A stretch of 64,000 bases of DNA from positions 6,069,278-6,133,277 of the forward strand of contig CM033110.1 in assembly GCA_019321725.1 (NCBI GenBank), given 5' to 3'. A model generated the notes under the pieces. It was given only the letters and a program-made list of their open reading frames with translations. It was not told the DNA's origin and searched no databases. Positions 48,846-60,271 of this stretch are shown one piece after another (position 1 is the stretch's first letter; every line of letters starts with the position of its first letter). The stretch is from Paulownia fortunei (taxonomy: Eukaryota > Streptophyta > Magnoliopsida > Lamiales > Paulowniaceae). The position numbers and the translations under genes are program-made.

Positions 48846-50195
48846 TGAAAATGAGATAGATTTGAATTTGAAGTGCTTGAGTTTTATAATGGAGAAGTTT
48901 ATGTAAATGATGATTTCATGCGATATTTTGCTGAGAATGAAATCAAGATATTAAAGACTAACCATAGTAGAATGGTGTGGTGAGAGGATAAATAGAATTC
49001 TAAATGAGCATTCTGGGAGTATGAGGCTACACGCGGGATTGCCATAGATATTTTAGGTAGAGGTAACCAACATTGTGGCTCATTTTATCAATAGAGGCCC
49101 CTTTACATAACTGAACTTCAAGCTACTGGAATAAGTTTGGAGCGGTAAAAAGGTAGAATTTTCTTATTTGAAAATGTTTGGTATGTTTCTTATGTATATA
49201 TTGATTCTACTTCTAGAAGTAAACTTAATGCTAATTCTAAGAAATGTTTTTTCATTGGCTATGATTGAACCAAGTTTGGTTATCATTTTTAGGATGACCA
49301 AAATTGAAATCTTATCTGGAGCAAAGATGTGATCTTCAATGTAGGTGTCCTATATAAGGATAAAGGAGCAATGACTCCAGAGGCACAATTATTGGAGATA
49401 ACAAACCTGAAATGATCCTCCTAAAATTGAAGTTGAGAACAAAGGGATTGAAGATCAACAAAATGTAGTTGCGAAAGAAAACCTGACCACGCATGTTGTT
49501 GCAATCAAGAGATATAGCAAAACCATCAAACCACCACAAAGATATTCCCCATCGTTGCATTACATCTTATTAATTGATAGGGGTGAAACAAAAAGCTATG
49601 ATTAAGCTGTACATGTTAAGGAATTAGTTAAGTGGGAGTTGGCCATGAAGGATCAGATGGATTCCTTAACCTCTAATAAAAAGTGGGAATGGGTAGAGTT
49701 ACTAAAACGTAAGAAAAATTTGCATAATAAATGGGTGTGCTAGATAAAAGAATAATATGATGGCAACAAAAGGTACAAAGCAAGGCTAGTTTTGAAGGGG
49801 TTTGAATGAAGAGAAAGCATCGACTACATTAAAATATTTTCTTTAGCAGTGAAGTTAACCATGATTGGAAAATTATTAAATTAGTATAAATGAGGATCAA
49901 TTATTTAAGCAGTTGGATGTGAAAACTGTAGTTCTCCATGGTGATTTGGAGGAGATGATATGTTGCAGCCACAAGGGTTTAAAGTACGGGTAAGAAGGAG
50001 ATGGTGTGCAAACTTCACAAGAGCCTGTATGGACTCAAACAGGCTCCCAAATAATGATACATGAAGTTTAACAGTTACATGAGTAGCAATGATTTCTTGA
50101 GGTGTCATGCAGATCACTACTGCTATGTGAAGAATTTTGGCACTTTTAAAGCATACTGTTATTTATGTTGATAGCAGGTGGATGAAAATTTGAGA
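48846..50195 (+). pseudogene. Copia pol fragment of a different lineage
   Basis: Reads as the end of integrase: YNGGEVYVNDDFMRYFAENE-like text, the FGCVSYVYID-like block near 49160-49210, and KKCFFIGYD (about 49239-49265). It then passes into RT: QLDVKT.VLHGDLEE (about 49910-49955) and a degraded YVDD near 50160-50180. It is interrupted by many stops and has no LTRs. The upstream junction is with the truncated Sirevirus-like LTR, the downstream junction with the LTR fragment at 50216. Confidence 0.82.
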
Positions 50196-50215
50196 CTAAC
50201 ATGTTAAATAGAGAT

Positions 50216-51224
50216 ATATGATTCCTTTCAAGCTTACATCATATGCGCAACCATGCCCTATAGCTATATGATCTAAGGATTTTATCTAATTCTTATAAAT
50301 AATCTAAGATGAAGATTGCCATTTTAATGATAACGGCCAGATCAATTGGCTTATTGGGCACTACTCTAACAATCTTCCACTTGCCCTAGAGACAATTGCC
50401 CTCGTATTAAGGCCCATATTTTCTAAGATGTCCTTCAAATACTAATCTCAGGGTTAAATCAGTGGGTCTGCTATATTTTTTTTCCGAGACAACTCTTTCC
50501 ATGCAGATGTTGCTTCTACCATATCACTAATTTATTTTTGCTTAGATCCTTAATAAGACCTTGGCTTCTTTGCTTGCACAATAGCCCCATTATTATCATA
50601 GTACTCCATTACTCGATCAACAATAGTTGGAACTATATTCAACACTTCAATTAAATTCCCCATCCAAAATAGTCTCTTTTCACAGCATCGCATGCCGTGA
50701 TGTGTTCAACCACGGTGGTGGAATTCACAATTGTTACATGCTTAGAACTCTTTCCAGCGAATCGTCCTATATGTAAGATGAACACAAATCTAGGCATAGT
50801 CTTCAAATCATATACTTTAGACTAAAAATTAGATGAAGCATTGTAGTTTTAGTTCTCCATAACCATACTCCAAGAAAAGATCCTTAGTGCTTCATAAGTA
50901 CTAAATATTATCTTTACGGCTTCCAATGCTTTTTCCATTAAAATAATGAATATCTGCTCGACACTCAGAGCATTTCTGATATCAAATCATGTACATAGAT
51001 TTTCACATTTTATGCTTTCTATTAAAGATGTATAAAGCATGTGAGCCATTATTTCTCTTTCTTTCAAAAGTCTTTGGGGACTAGAACTTCGAAAGAGAAA
51101 TCCCATGACTTCAAAAACAAGAATCTCTCATAAGATTCTTCCATGCTAAACCCTTTTAGCATCTAATCTATGTACTTGGATTTAGGATAGTCCAAGCATC
51201 CTTTCAGATGTATCTCCATAGATC
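50216..51224 (-). mobile_element. Left part of a Copia fragment (family of 30450-40163)
   Basis: 50216-50371 is an LTR piece ending CTACTCTAACA, like 32543-32553 and 40153-40163. The next bases are the polypurine tract (TCTTCCACTTGCCCTAGAGAC) and then RNase H and RT tail, matching 32554-33430 block by block (for example CTTGGATCTTTAA.AAGAC and TAATACTCTCTCAT-like text). It is heavily mutated. It is cut at 51224 by the Gypsy insertion and resumes at 60136. Confidence 0.85.
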
Positions 51225-51229
51225 TCATT

Positions 51230-53517
51230 TGTAATTCCCAATTCTCAATTCTCTCCTACATAGCCAATAATAAGCATTTTTCATCAATATGCATCTAATC
51301 AATGTGTATTATCGAATTATCGCATACAAATAGCATGATTGCACGAACATGAATAATTGTTATTATATGCTTCAGTTATGCTTTAACATGCATTAGTACA
51401 TGAAATATGAGATCAAACTTTCATTTCTTGATTTAACATATTCCTTAAGTTTCTTTTTGCAGTAAAAAGCTCGGTATCTCGGTTAAGGAAGATTGATGTG
51501 TTGAATGGCCATGGAATGAATTATTTGTATTGCTCCATACTAGTTATATGCTAAAGTGATTAATTGCCTAAATATTACTTGAAATATGTTACATTTGACT
51601 AAGAACTAAAAGTATGCAAAATGGTGCAATTTGATTGATTGGTTGACTAGGTTGCATGGAATCATTCTAAACCACATTGTACTTGATTATAACACCAAAG
51701 CATCAATTTTTGTCATCTCCCTAGCCCATAAATGTGGCTTTTGGCATGAGAAGACACCAAGCATGATGCAACCAATCATAGCCCTCCACTTACCTCTCTT
51801 TGAAAGGTCAAAGAAATCATTTTCATCCATATTTCTTGTGAAGCACCTCAAAAATGATCAGCCCTTATTCTCCTAAGTTTCCCCCAAATTTCTACACTCT
51901 CATACTCACAAAAATTGAATTCAATCCATAGGAATCCATAGAACACAAGCTAGAACAAGTTTCTACCCTTTTAAGCTTAAAAACCATTGATTTTGAAGCT
52001 TAATTCCAACTTAATCAAGGTATATTCGTTTTTCAATGTTTCTTATGATGAATTTTTAGTATCTTGGATGGTTACATGTTTTAGTATGTTTTTGTATGAT
52101 TGAAAACTTAAGTAAGTTACACTTGAAGCCAAAACCAAACTTGTTAAGCTAGTTTTAGCAAAATTGATAGTCTTGTGAAATTGTTTAATTTACTTGTTTG
52201 TATTGATTTTGTAATACTAATATTGTGTTTGAAGGTGCCTACAAATTATTGTGAACAATAGCAATTAGTTTTCTTAATTGAAGGTTAGAATCAATTTAAG
52301 TTAGAACCAAGTTTACGTCATTTTAATTCGAATTGTGTTCATGTTTTGTGGGCTGCCCTAATAATTATGTTTGAATTATTAGTTATTTAATGGCTGCCCT
52401 AATGTTTAATGTCTTGAATTAGTAGTAAAATATAGAGTATGCATTGTTTTTAAGGTTATGTAATTGATATGGAATTGTTTACAAAAGATTGAAAATTGTA
52501 TATGATTTTAATTAGAATAGACTAAATGATTTATAAAAAATATATTAAATGGTACATGATTTGATTATGTTAGCCTTTAACACATCCTATCTTCCAAAGA
52601 GATCAACATTTTCACTTAGCAGAAAGTAGACTCGAGGTAAGTTGAAACTTTAATTTACTGTATCACAAGAATCATATAATGTTTGTTCATGTTTTAATAT
52701 GATTGTTATTGTTTGTCAAATGATGTCATGTTTGATGCATTATGGTTCATGAAGCATGATACTATTAAGAATATAATGAGATTTTTGAAAAAAAAGTATG
52801 GTACTTGATTGATGGTCTGGTAGATAAGGGACGCGGGAGGGACTGGCGGACCCAACAAATGGTGGCAAATACTTGAGATTGAAAAATTGATATAGGAAAG
52901 CCACAATGAATGAGATAAAATACAGCTAATACCTGAGGTTGAAAGACCAAGTATGAAAACCCCGTATTAGTTCTCTTATTGGTTAATCATTATGAATAAG
53001 TTTTGAAAACAACGGTCTATCACTATTAGTTAGGTACCACACTTCAAGGGCCCTAAAGAATGATTTATGAATTAAAGTTATTAAATTGAATATTGCATTT
53101 AATCATTTATGTGATTTGTATGTACGCTATTTGTTATTGCATCAGTTTCACCTTACTGAGCTTTTAACTCATTAGATTCATGTGATGCCAGTGGAAATGT
53201 ACAGGTTTAGAGGTTGATTGAGTCTCTAGAGCAGCCAAACAGAGATTTGTTCATATGTCATGCTTCGAGCTGTTTTGTATCATATTTTGAAAACTCTATT
53301 TTTTTTAAATAAGTCGCTCTATTATGATTTTCTAAATAGATGTATTCAGTTTTGATATATGTATATGGTGTGTTTAAAACGATTCAAGCTCTTCTCTTAT
53401 AGCTCAAAATGGGAACTTTTATTAAACCATAACTCTAGTATTGATGAAAAATTAATATTTCTTGACTTAACTGTATCAACTTATTTAGACTCTGCTGTTA
53501 GGTTAAGGTGCGTTACA
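51230..53517 (+). repeat. 5' LTR of the complete Gypsy element
   Basis: Runs TGTAATTCCC...GGTGCGTTACA, co-linear with 57839-60130 over its full length. Confidence 0.95.
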
Positions 53518-53520
53518 GTT

Positions 53521-53533
53521 TGTGGTAAGAGAG
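53521..53533 (+). promoter_or_regulatory. Primer binding site
   Basis: TGTGGTAAGAGAGC three bases after the LTR resembles TGGTATCAGAGC with two changes. Confidence 0.65.
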
Positions 53534-53720
53534 CAGAGGTTTAGTCATTCCTGTAGATAGAAGAAGGCAAATGAACACATCCTGGCTGGGAAACTCAGTC
53601 AACTATTTGTTTATCTGCTTTTATGTTTACTTGATTAGATTTTATTTTATGTTATTGCCATGATTATGCATTTATTATTGGCTAATGAATGGAATGAGAT
53701 TGGGCAATGCATATCAGGTC

Positions 53721-54653
53721 ATGGCACCAAAAATGAAGACAATGGATGATCATGAGGGTAATCATAGTGTGATGCATAATTTGACTGATCTCATTCAACA
53801 ACAAACTAGAATGCATGGTGCACAGATACAATAATTGCTAGATATACAACAAAGAAACCAAGAACAAAATCAGCAACTTCCTCCACTAAAAGCTCGACAG
53901 GATAATCCACAGGCTGTATATGAGAAGTTTAGGAAGATGGAACCTGTTGATTTTACTGGCGGGTCTGATCCTATGGTTGCAGAGGAATGGGTTAAATCAT
54001 TGGACACTATCTTTGACTACACTCTGTGCAATTTTCTTGTTGAAGAAGGATGCTACAACCTAGTGGGAAGGAGCTAAACTTGCAGTGAATATGGAAGAGC
54101 TAACTTCGGAGAGGTTTAAAATAATCATTTATGATAAGTATTTCACCAGGGATGCTAGATCACTCAGAGTAAAAGAATTCCTGGAGTTAAAATAAGGAGG
54201 GATGTCTGTATGTGATTATGTGAGAAAATTTGAACAGGGTTGCAAGTATGTACCATACATCGCCAGAGACAACAATGAGAAGATGGATCATTTTTTGAGA
54301 GGCCTTAATCCTGAAAATAGAAGAGATGTGAGAATGTCTTCAGTAACAAAGTTCAGGAAACTAGTGGACAAGGCTTTGATGGCTAACTTAGATGAGAAAG
54401 AGATTGAGAAATTTCATCAACAAATTAAGCAAATATTCACTCCAGAAATCTGAATCAGTGGAAGAAAGAAGAGCAAAAATCAAATCAAGGGAATGAAAAA
54501 TGTCCTAGAGTTGGGCAAACTTCTACTATATTTAAAAGGCCTAAATGTGCTAAGTGTGGGAAGTATCATTTTGGGGAATGCTGTAGTGGTACTAATCGTT
54601 GCTTTAAGTGTAAAAAGCCTGGACATATAGCAAATGATTGCCCAACAGTGTAG
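53721..54653 (+). pseudogene. Gypsy gag with two zinc knuckles, broken
   Basis: The ATG at 53721 ([13 protein letters not shown]) starts gag. A TAA at 53832 (CAA to TAA) interrupts it, then the frame runs 53835-54077 with [19 protein letters not shown], the gag core. A frameshift near 54050 leads to the frame at 54202-54453 ([30 protein letters not shown]). Two knuckles follow: CAKCGKYHFGECC and CFKCKKPGHIANDC (54546-54641), with all ligands present. Gag would package the element RNA. Confidence 0.9.
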
Positions 54654-54659
54654 GGGAAA

Positions 54660-55060
54660 GTTCATGGGAGAGTATATGCAATGACACAAGAATAAGCTGA
54701 TGCAGATGCTTCCGTAGTCACAGGTACTATTTTAATTTCTGGGATACCTGCAATTGCATTGATAAATTCTGGATCTATGCATTTATTTGCATCACATGCA
54801 TTTGTGAGAAAATTAGGCATTACACCAGATTTATTAAAAGTAAGGTACATTGTGACTATTCCATCAGGGGAAGAAATGAATTCCAACCAAATGTTAAGGG
54901 CTTGTTCTATTTAGATTAGTGATAGGACTCTCTATGCATATCTCGTTATTTTACCGATGCCAAATGTTAAGGTTATTCTAGGTATGGATTGGCTTACCAA
55001 ATATCATGCAACAATTGATTGTAATAAGAAGATTGTGATTTTTCAGCCACCTGGGGAAGA
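54660..55060 (+). pseudogene. Gypsy aspartic protease, catalytic Asp lost
   Basis: Reads IALINSGSMHLFASHAFV (about 54755-54808) where the family has DSGATHSFIS: the catalytic aspartate is asparagine. VILGMDWLTKYHATIDC (about 54973-55022) is intact. One in-frame stop falls near 54913 and another at 55062. Confidence 0.88.
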
Positions 55061-55067
55061 ATAATTT

Positions 55068-55859
55068 ATGTTTAATGGTATCTCATTCTCACACTCTTTA
55101 CCAATTATAACTGCTTTGAAAGCTCAAAAGATGTTGAATAAAGGTTGTGTTGGATATTTGGCAAGTGTTTTGGACACCTCAGTCGAAGCACAATTAAAGC
55201 CAAAAAATGTAGATGTGGTTCAAGAATTTCTTGAGGTATTTCCATATGATTTATCGGGACTACCACCGAATCGAGTAATCAAATTTATGATAGATGTTAT
55301 GCCAGGAACTACTCCTATTTCTAAAGCACCATATCGAATGGCACCAACAGAATTGAAAGAGTTAAAAGTTCAATTGCAAGAATTACTTGATAAGGGTTTT
55401 ATTCGCCCTAGTTATTCTCCTTGGGGAGCACCTGTGTTGTTTGTGAAAAAGAAGGATGGTACACTGCGGTTGTGCATTGATTATAGAGAGTTGAATAAAG
55501 TAACAGTCAAGAATAAGTATCCACTTCCAAGAATAGATAATTTGTTTGATCAATTGCAGAGAGCATCTGTATTTTCTAAGATTGATTTGCTCTCTGGGTA
55601 TCATCAATTGAAGATCAAGGAAGAAGACACCCTAAAGACTGCATTCCAAACAAGGTATGGACATTATGAATTTCTAGTAATGCCTTTCGGTTTACCCAAT
55701 ACCCCTGCAGCTTTTATGGATCTAATGAATAGGGTGTTCAATCAATATCTTGATAAATTTTTGATTGTGTTTATTGATGATATCCTAATTTATTCACAGG
55801 ATAAGGAAGAGCACAAAGAACATTTGAAGATTGTGCTGCAAGTTCTTAAAGAAAAATAG
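55068..55859 (+). pseudogene. Gypsy reverse transcriptase, open for 263 residues
   Basis: The longest open frame in the window. Order: [16 protein letters not shown] linker, [86 protein letters not shown] and active site [10 protein letters not shown] with both aspartates. It ends at a stop (55857-55859) inside the usual LKEKQLYAKF block, a CAG-to-TAG type change. The first Met at 55068 is not a real start; the domain belongs to a Gag-Pol polyprotein. Catalytic residues look intact. Confidence 0.9.
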
Positions 55860-56599
55860 TTGTATGCTAAATTCAAGAAGTATGAGTTTTGGCTTGAACA
55901 AGTGGTATTCCTAGGTCATGTAGTATCCAATGATGGTATTTATGTTGATTTGAGCAAGGTAGAAGCTGTCATTAAGTGGTCAACACCAATAAATGTATCA
56001 GAAATAAGGAGTTTCGTGGGATTAGTGGGGTACTATCGACGATTTGTTCAGGGGTTTTCAAAGATAGCAACTCCAATGACAATGTTGACAAGAAAGAATG
56101 TGAAGTTCTTGTGGACTGATGCTTGTGAAAAAGTTTTCAAGAACTGAAACATAAATTGACTACAGCTCATGTTCTTACCATTCCAATTGGAATTGGTGGA
56201 TTCGTGGTGTATAGCGATGCTTCAAAAAATGGTTTGGGTGCTGTTTTGATGCAAAATGGAAAGGTTATTGCCTATGCTTCAAGGTAATTGAAGGAATATG
56301 AAAAGAATTATCTAACCCATGATTTGGAACTTGCTGCTGTGATTTTTGCCTTGAAAATTTGGAGACATTATTTGTATGGTGAGAAGTGTGAGATATACAC
56401 AGATCATAAGAGTTTGAAGTACTTCTTTACTAAAAAAGAGTTGAATATAAGACAAAGAAGATGGTTAGAACTTGTGAAGGATTATGATTGTGTGATCAAC
56501 TATCATCCTGGTAAAGCGAATGTGGTTGTAGATGCATTGAGCAGAAAATCCACGTCTTCTTTTTTTGTTATACAAAAGTCAATATTACTGGATTTGTAG
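55860..56599 (+). pseudogene. Gypsy RT tail and RNase H, broken
   Basis: 55860-56147 reads [25 protein letters not shown] and [17 protein letters not shown], the RT thumb/connection. A frameshift near 56140 moves to [20 protein letters not shown] (about 56203-56262). A stop follows in [11 protein letters not shown] (56287). 56288-56599 continues [29 protein letters not shown] and [18 protein letters not shown]. Acidic RNase H residues are visible (SDAS, DLELA, TDH). Confidence 0.88.
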
Positions 56600-56629
56600 A
56601 GATTAGAGCTTGAAATTGTACCTAATGGG

Positions 56630-57820
56630 AAAAAGTGTTCGTTGTCAGCCTTAGTGTTGAGACCTGCACTTCAAGATAGAATCAGAGAAGGTCAAAAGGT
56701 AGATATGCATTTGTATAGATTGAAAAGAATGATTGAGGTTGGAAAGAGGCCAGACTTCTCTATTACTGATGATGGGATTATTCGATATAAAGGGAGACTG
56801 TGTGTGCCATTTGACAAGGCCATGAAACCAGACATTTTAGAAGAAGCTCATACTACTCCTTACTCGATATACCCAGGTAGCACAAAAATGTATAAAGACT
56901 TACAACAACATTATTGGTGGCCTAAAATGAAGAGAGATATAGCAAAATTTGTGGTTGAATGTCTAACTTGTCAACAAGTTAAGAATGAACATCAAAGACC
57001 ATCAGGGTTGTTGAAGCCTTTGTTGATTCCAGAGTGGAAATGGGAGCACATTACAATGGACTTTGTGCTTGGATTACCTAGAACATAAAAGGGGCATAAT
57101 TCCATATGGGTGATTGTTGATAAATTAACTAAATCAGCCCATTTACTTCCAGTGAAATCCACATACAATATTGACCAGTATGCTCAACAATATATTAAAG
57201 AGATAGTTAGGTTACATGGGGTGCCAGTTTCAATAGTGTGTGATAGAGATCCTAAGTTTACATCTACATTTTGGAAGAGCTTACACAGTGCCATGGGAAC
57301 AAACTTGCATTCAATACAACATTTCATCCACAAAGTGACGGGCAATCAGAGAGGGTTATTCAGATATTAGAGTTTCCTGTTGGGGATCATGTGTTCTTAA
57401 AAGTAGCTCCCATGAAAGGTGTCATGAGATTTGGAAAGAAAGAAAAACTAAGCCCAAGGTATGTCGGCCCATTCGTGATTCTCAAAAGAGTTGGTGATAA
57501 AGCTTATAGAGTGGCTTTACCTCCGTCATTATCTAGTGTTCATAATGTGTTCCATGTGTCTATGTTGAGGAAGTACATTTCAAACCCCTCTCATGTGTTG
57601 AGTCATGAACCGTTTGAATTGACTCCTGATTTAACCTATGAAGAGAAACCAGTGCAAATTCTAGATCAGAAGAAAAAAGAGTTGAGAACGAAAAAGATTC
57701 GACTTGTTAAAGTATTATGGATGAATTATTTTATAGAAAAGGCCACATGGGAAAGAGAAGAAGAAATGTAGAGCAAGTATCCGAAATTATTTGGTACGTC
57801 AAATTTTGAGGATGAAATTT
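56630..57820 (+). pseudogene. Gypsy integrase with in-frame deletion, plus chromodomain-like tail
   Basis: The H2C2 block runs HTTPYSIYPGSTKMYKDL to CLTCQQ (about 56849-56983). The core starts TMDFVLGLP (about 57053-57080), then a stop in place of a sense codon at 57087. It continues [21 protein letters not shown] and, after a frameshift near 57310, [16 protein letters not shown]. There it jumps directly to FPVGDHVFLKVAPMKGV: roughly 100 residues present in the related element at 12420-12650 (including MAPYEALYG) are missing. The tail VHNVFHVSMLRKY and KVLWMNYFIEKATWEREEEM resembles a chromodomain, ending at 57768, with SNFEDEIFI beyond. Confidence 0.9.
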
Positions 57821-57821
57821 T

Positions 57822-57838
57822 TATAAGGAATGAAGGAT
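57822..57838 (+). other. Polypurine tract of the complete Gypsy element
   Basis: TATAAGGAATGAAGGAT directly before the 3' LTR start. Confidence 0.75.
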
Positions 57839-60130
57839 TGTAATGCCAAATTCTCAATTCTCTACTACATAGCCAATAATAAGCATTTTTCATTAATATG
57901 CATCTAATCAATGTGCATTATTGAATTATGACATACAAATAGCATGATTGTATGAACATGAATAATTTGATTATATGCTTCAGTTATGCTTTAACATGCA
58001 TTAGTACATAAAATATGAGATCAAACTTTCGTTTCTTGTATTAACATATTCCTTAAGTGTATTTTTGCAGTGAAAAGCTCGGTATCTCGGTTAAGGAAGA
58101 TTGATGTGTTGAATGGCCATGAAATGAATTATTTGTATTTCTTCATACTAGTTATATGCTAAAGTGATTAATTGCCTAAATATTTACTTGAAATATGTTA
58201 CATTTGGCTAAGAACTAAAGGTATGCAAAATGGTGTACTTTGATTGATTGGTTGAGTAGGTTGCATGGAATCATTCTAAACAGCATTGCACTTGATTATA
58301 ACACCAAAGCATTAATTTTTGTCATCTCCCTAGCCCATAAACATGGCTTTTGGCATGAGAAGACACCAAGCATAATGCAACCAATCATAGCCCTCCACTT
58401 ACCTCTCTTTGAAAGGTCAAAGAAATCATTTTCATCCATATTTCTTGTGGAAGCACCTCAAAAATGACCAGCCCTTATTCTCCTAAGTTTCTCACAAATA
58501 TCTACACTCTCATACTCACAAAAAATGAATTCAATCTATAGGAATCTATGGAACACAAGCTAGAACAAGTTTCCACCCTTTTAAGCTTGAAAACCGTTGA
58601 TTTTGAAGCTTAATTCCAACTTAATCAAGGTATATTCTTTTTCAATGTTTCTTATGATGAATTTGTAGTATCTTGGATGGTTACATGTTTTAGTATGTTT
58701 TTGTATGATTGAAAACTTAAGTAAGTTACACTTGAAGCCAAAACCAAGCTAGTTAAGCAAGTTTTAGCAAAATTGATAGTCTTGTGAAATTATTTAATTT
58801 ACTTGTTTCTATTGATTTTGTAATGCTTATATTGTGTTTGAAGGTGCCTACAAATGATTGTGAACAATAGCAATTAGTTTTCTTAATTGAAGGTTAGAAT
58901 CAATTTAAGTTAGAACCAAGTTTACATCATTTTAATTCGAATTGTGTTCATGTTTTGTGGGCTGTCCTAATAATTATGTTTGAATTATTAGTTATTTAAT
59001 GGCTGCCCTAATGTTTAATGTCTTGAATTAGTAGTAAAATATGGAGTATGCATTGTTTTTAAGGTTATGTAATTGATATGGAATTGTTTACAAAAGATTG
59101 AAAATTATATATGATTTTAATTAGAATAGACTAAATGATTTATAAAAAGGATATTAAATGGTACATGATTTGATTATGTTATGCCTTTAACACATCCTAT
59201 CTTCCAAAGAGATCGACCTTTTCACTTAGCACAAAGTGGACTTGAGGTAAGTTGAAGCTTTCATTTGTTGTATCACAAGAATCATATAATGTTTGTTCAT
59301 GTTTTAATGTGATTGTTATTGTTTGTCAAATGGTGTCATATTTGATGCATTTATGGTTCATGAAGCATGACACTATTAAGAATATAATGAGGTTTTTGAA
59401 AATGAAGTATGGTACTTGATTGATGGTCGGGTAGACAAGGGATGCGGGAGGGACTGACAGACCCAACAAGTGGTGGCAAATACTTAAGGTTGAAAAACCG
59501 GTATAGGAATGCCACAATGAATGAGATAGAATACAGCTAATACCTGAGGTTGAAAGTCCAAGTATGGAAACCCCGTATTAGTTCTCTTATTGGCCAATCA
59601 TTATGAACAGGTTCTGAAAACCACGGTTTATCGCTATTAGTTAGGTACCACACTTTAAGGGCCCTAAAGAATGATTTATGAATTAAAGTTATTAAATTGA
59701 ATATTGCATTTAATCATTTATGTGATTTGTATGTACGCTATTTGTTATTGCATCAGTTTCACCTTACTAAGCCTTTAACTCATTAGATTCATGTGATGCC
59801 AGTGGAAATGTATAGGTTTAGAGGTTGATTGAGTGTCTAGAGCAGCCGAACAGAGATTTGTTCATATGTCATGCTTCGAGCTGTTTTGTATCATATTTGG
59901 AAAACTCTGTTTTTTTTTAAATAAGCCGCTCTGTTATGGTTTTCTAAACAGATGTACTCAGTTTTGATATATGTATATGGTGTGTTTAAAACGATTCAAG
60001 CTCTTTCTCTTATAGCTCAAAATGGGAACTTTTATTAAACCATAACTTTAGTATTGATGAAAAATTAACATTTCTTAACTTAACTGTATCAGCTTATTTA
60101 GGCTCTACAGTTAGGTTAAGGGGTGTTACA
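57839..60130 (+). repeat. 3' LTR of the complete Gypsy element
   Basis: Runs TGTAATGCCA...GGGGTGTTACA, full-length match to 51230-53517, followed by TSD TCATT. Confidence 0.95.
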
Positions 60131-60135
60131 TCATT

Positions 60136-60271
60136 CCCCAATCTCTATGATACTTCTGCCAAATCCCCATGGAGAACTTAATAGATGACAAGTCTTAGTT
60201 GATTGAAACATTCCTACATCATGTCTTTAGAATGTCATCAATGTAAAACACAACAATCATTACCATGCTGC
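60136..60271 (-). mobile_element. Right part of the Copia fragment (RT)
   Basis: Resumes the family sequence of 33450-33570 (landmarks CCTACATCATGTC..AGAATGTCATCA and ACAACAATCATTACCATGCT against CCTACGTCATTCC..AGAATGTCATCA and AACATCACCACGCT). Joined with 50216-51224 it restores one minus-strand Copia remnant. It is interrupted on the right by the LTR starting at 60272. Confidence 0.8.

Larger units (their letters stand above)
51225..60135 (+). mobile_element. Complete chromovirus-like Ty3/Gypsy element with TSD TCATT
   Basis: LTRs 51230-53517 and 57839-60130 (2288 and 2292 bp) bound a plus-strand gag-protease-RT-RNase H-integrase interior. The direct repeats TCATT at 51225-51229 and 60131-60135 flank it exactly. 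It inserted into the Copia fragment, which resumes on the other side. The C-terminus of pol has a chromodomain-like block, pointing to the chromovirus group (Tekay/Del-type). By eye the LTRs differ at about 20 of the first 310 bp. Stops, frameshifts, a mutated protease and an integrase deletion make it non-autonomous. Confidence 0.95.
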
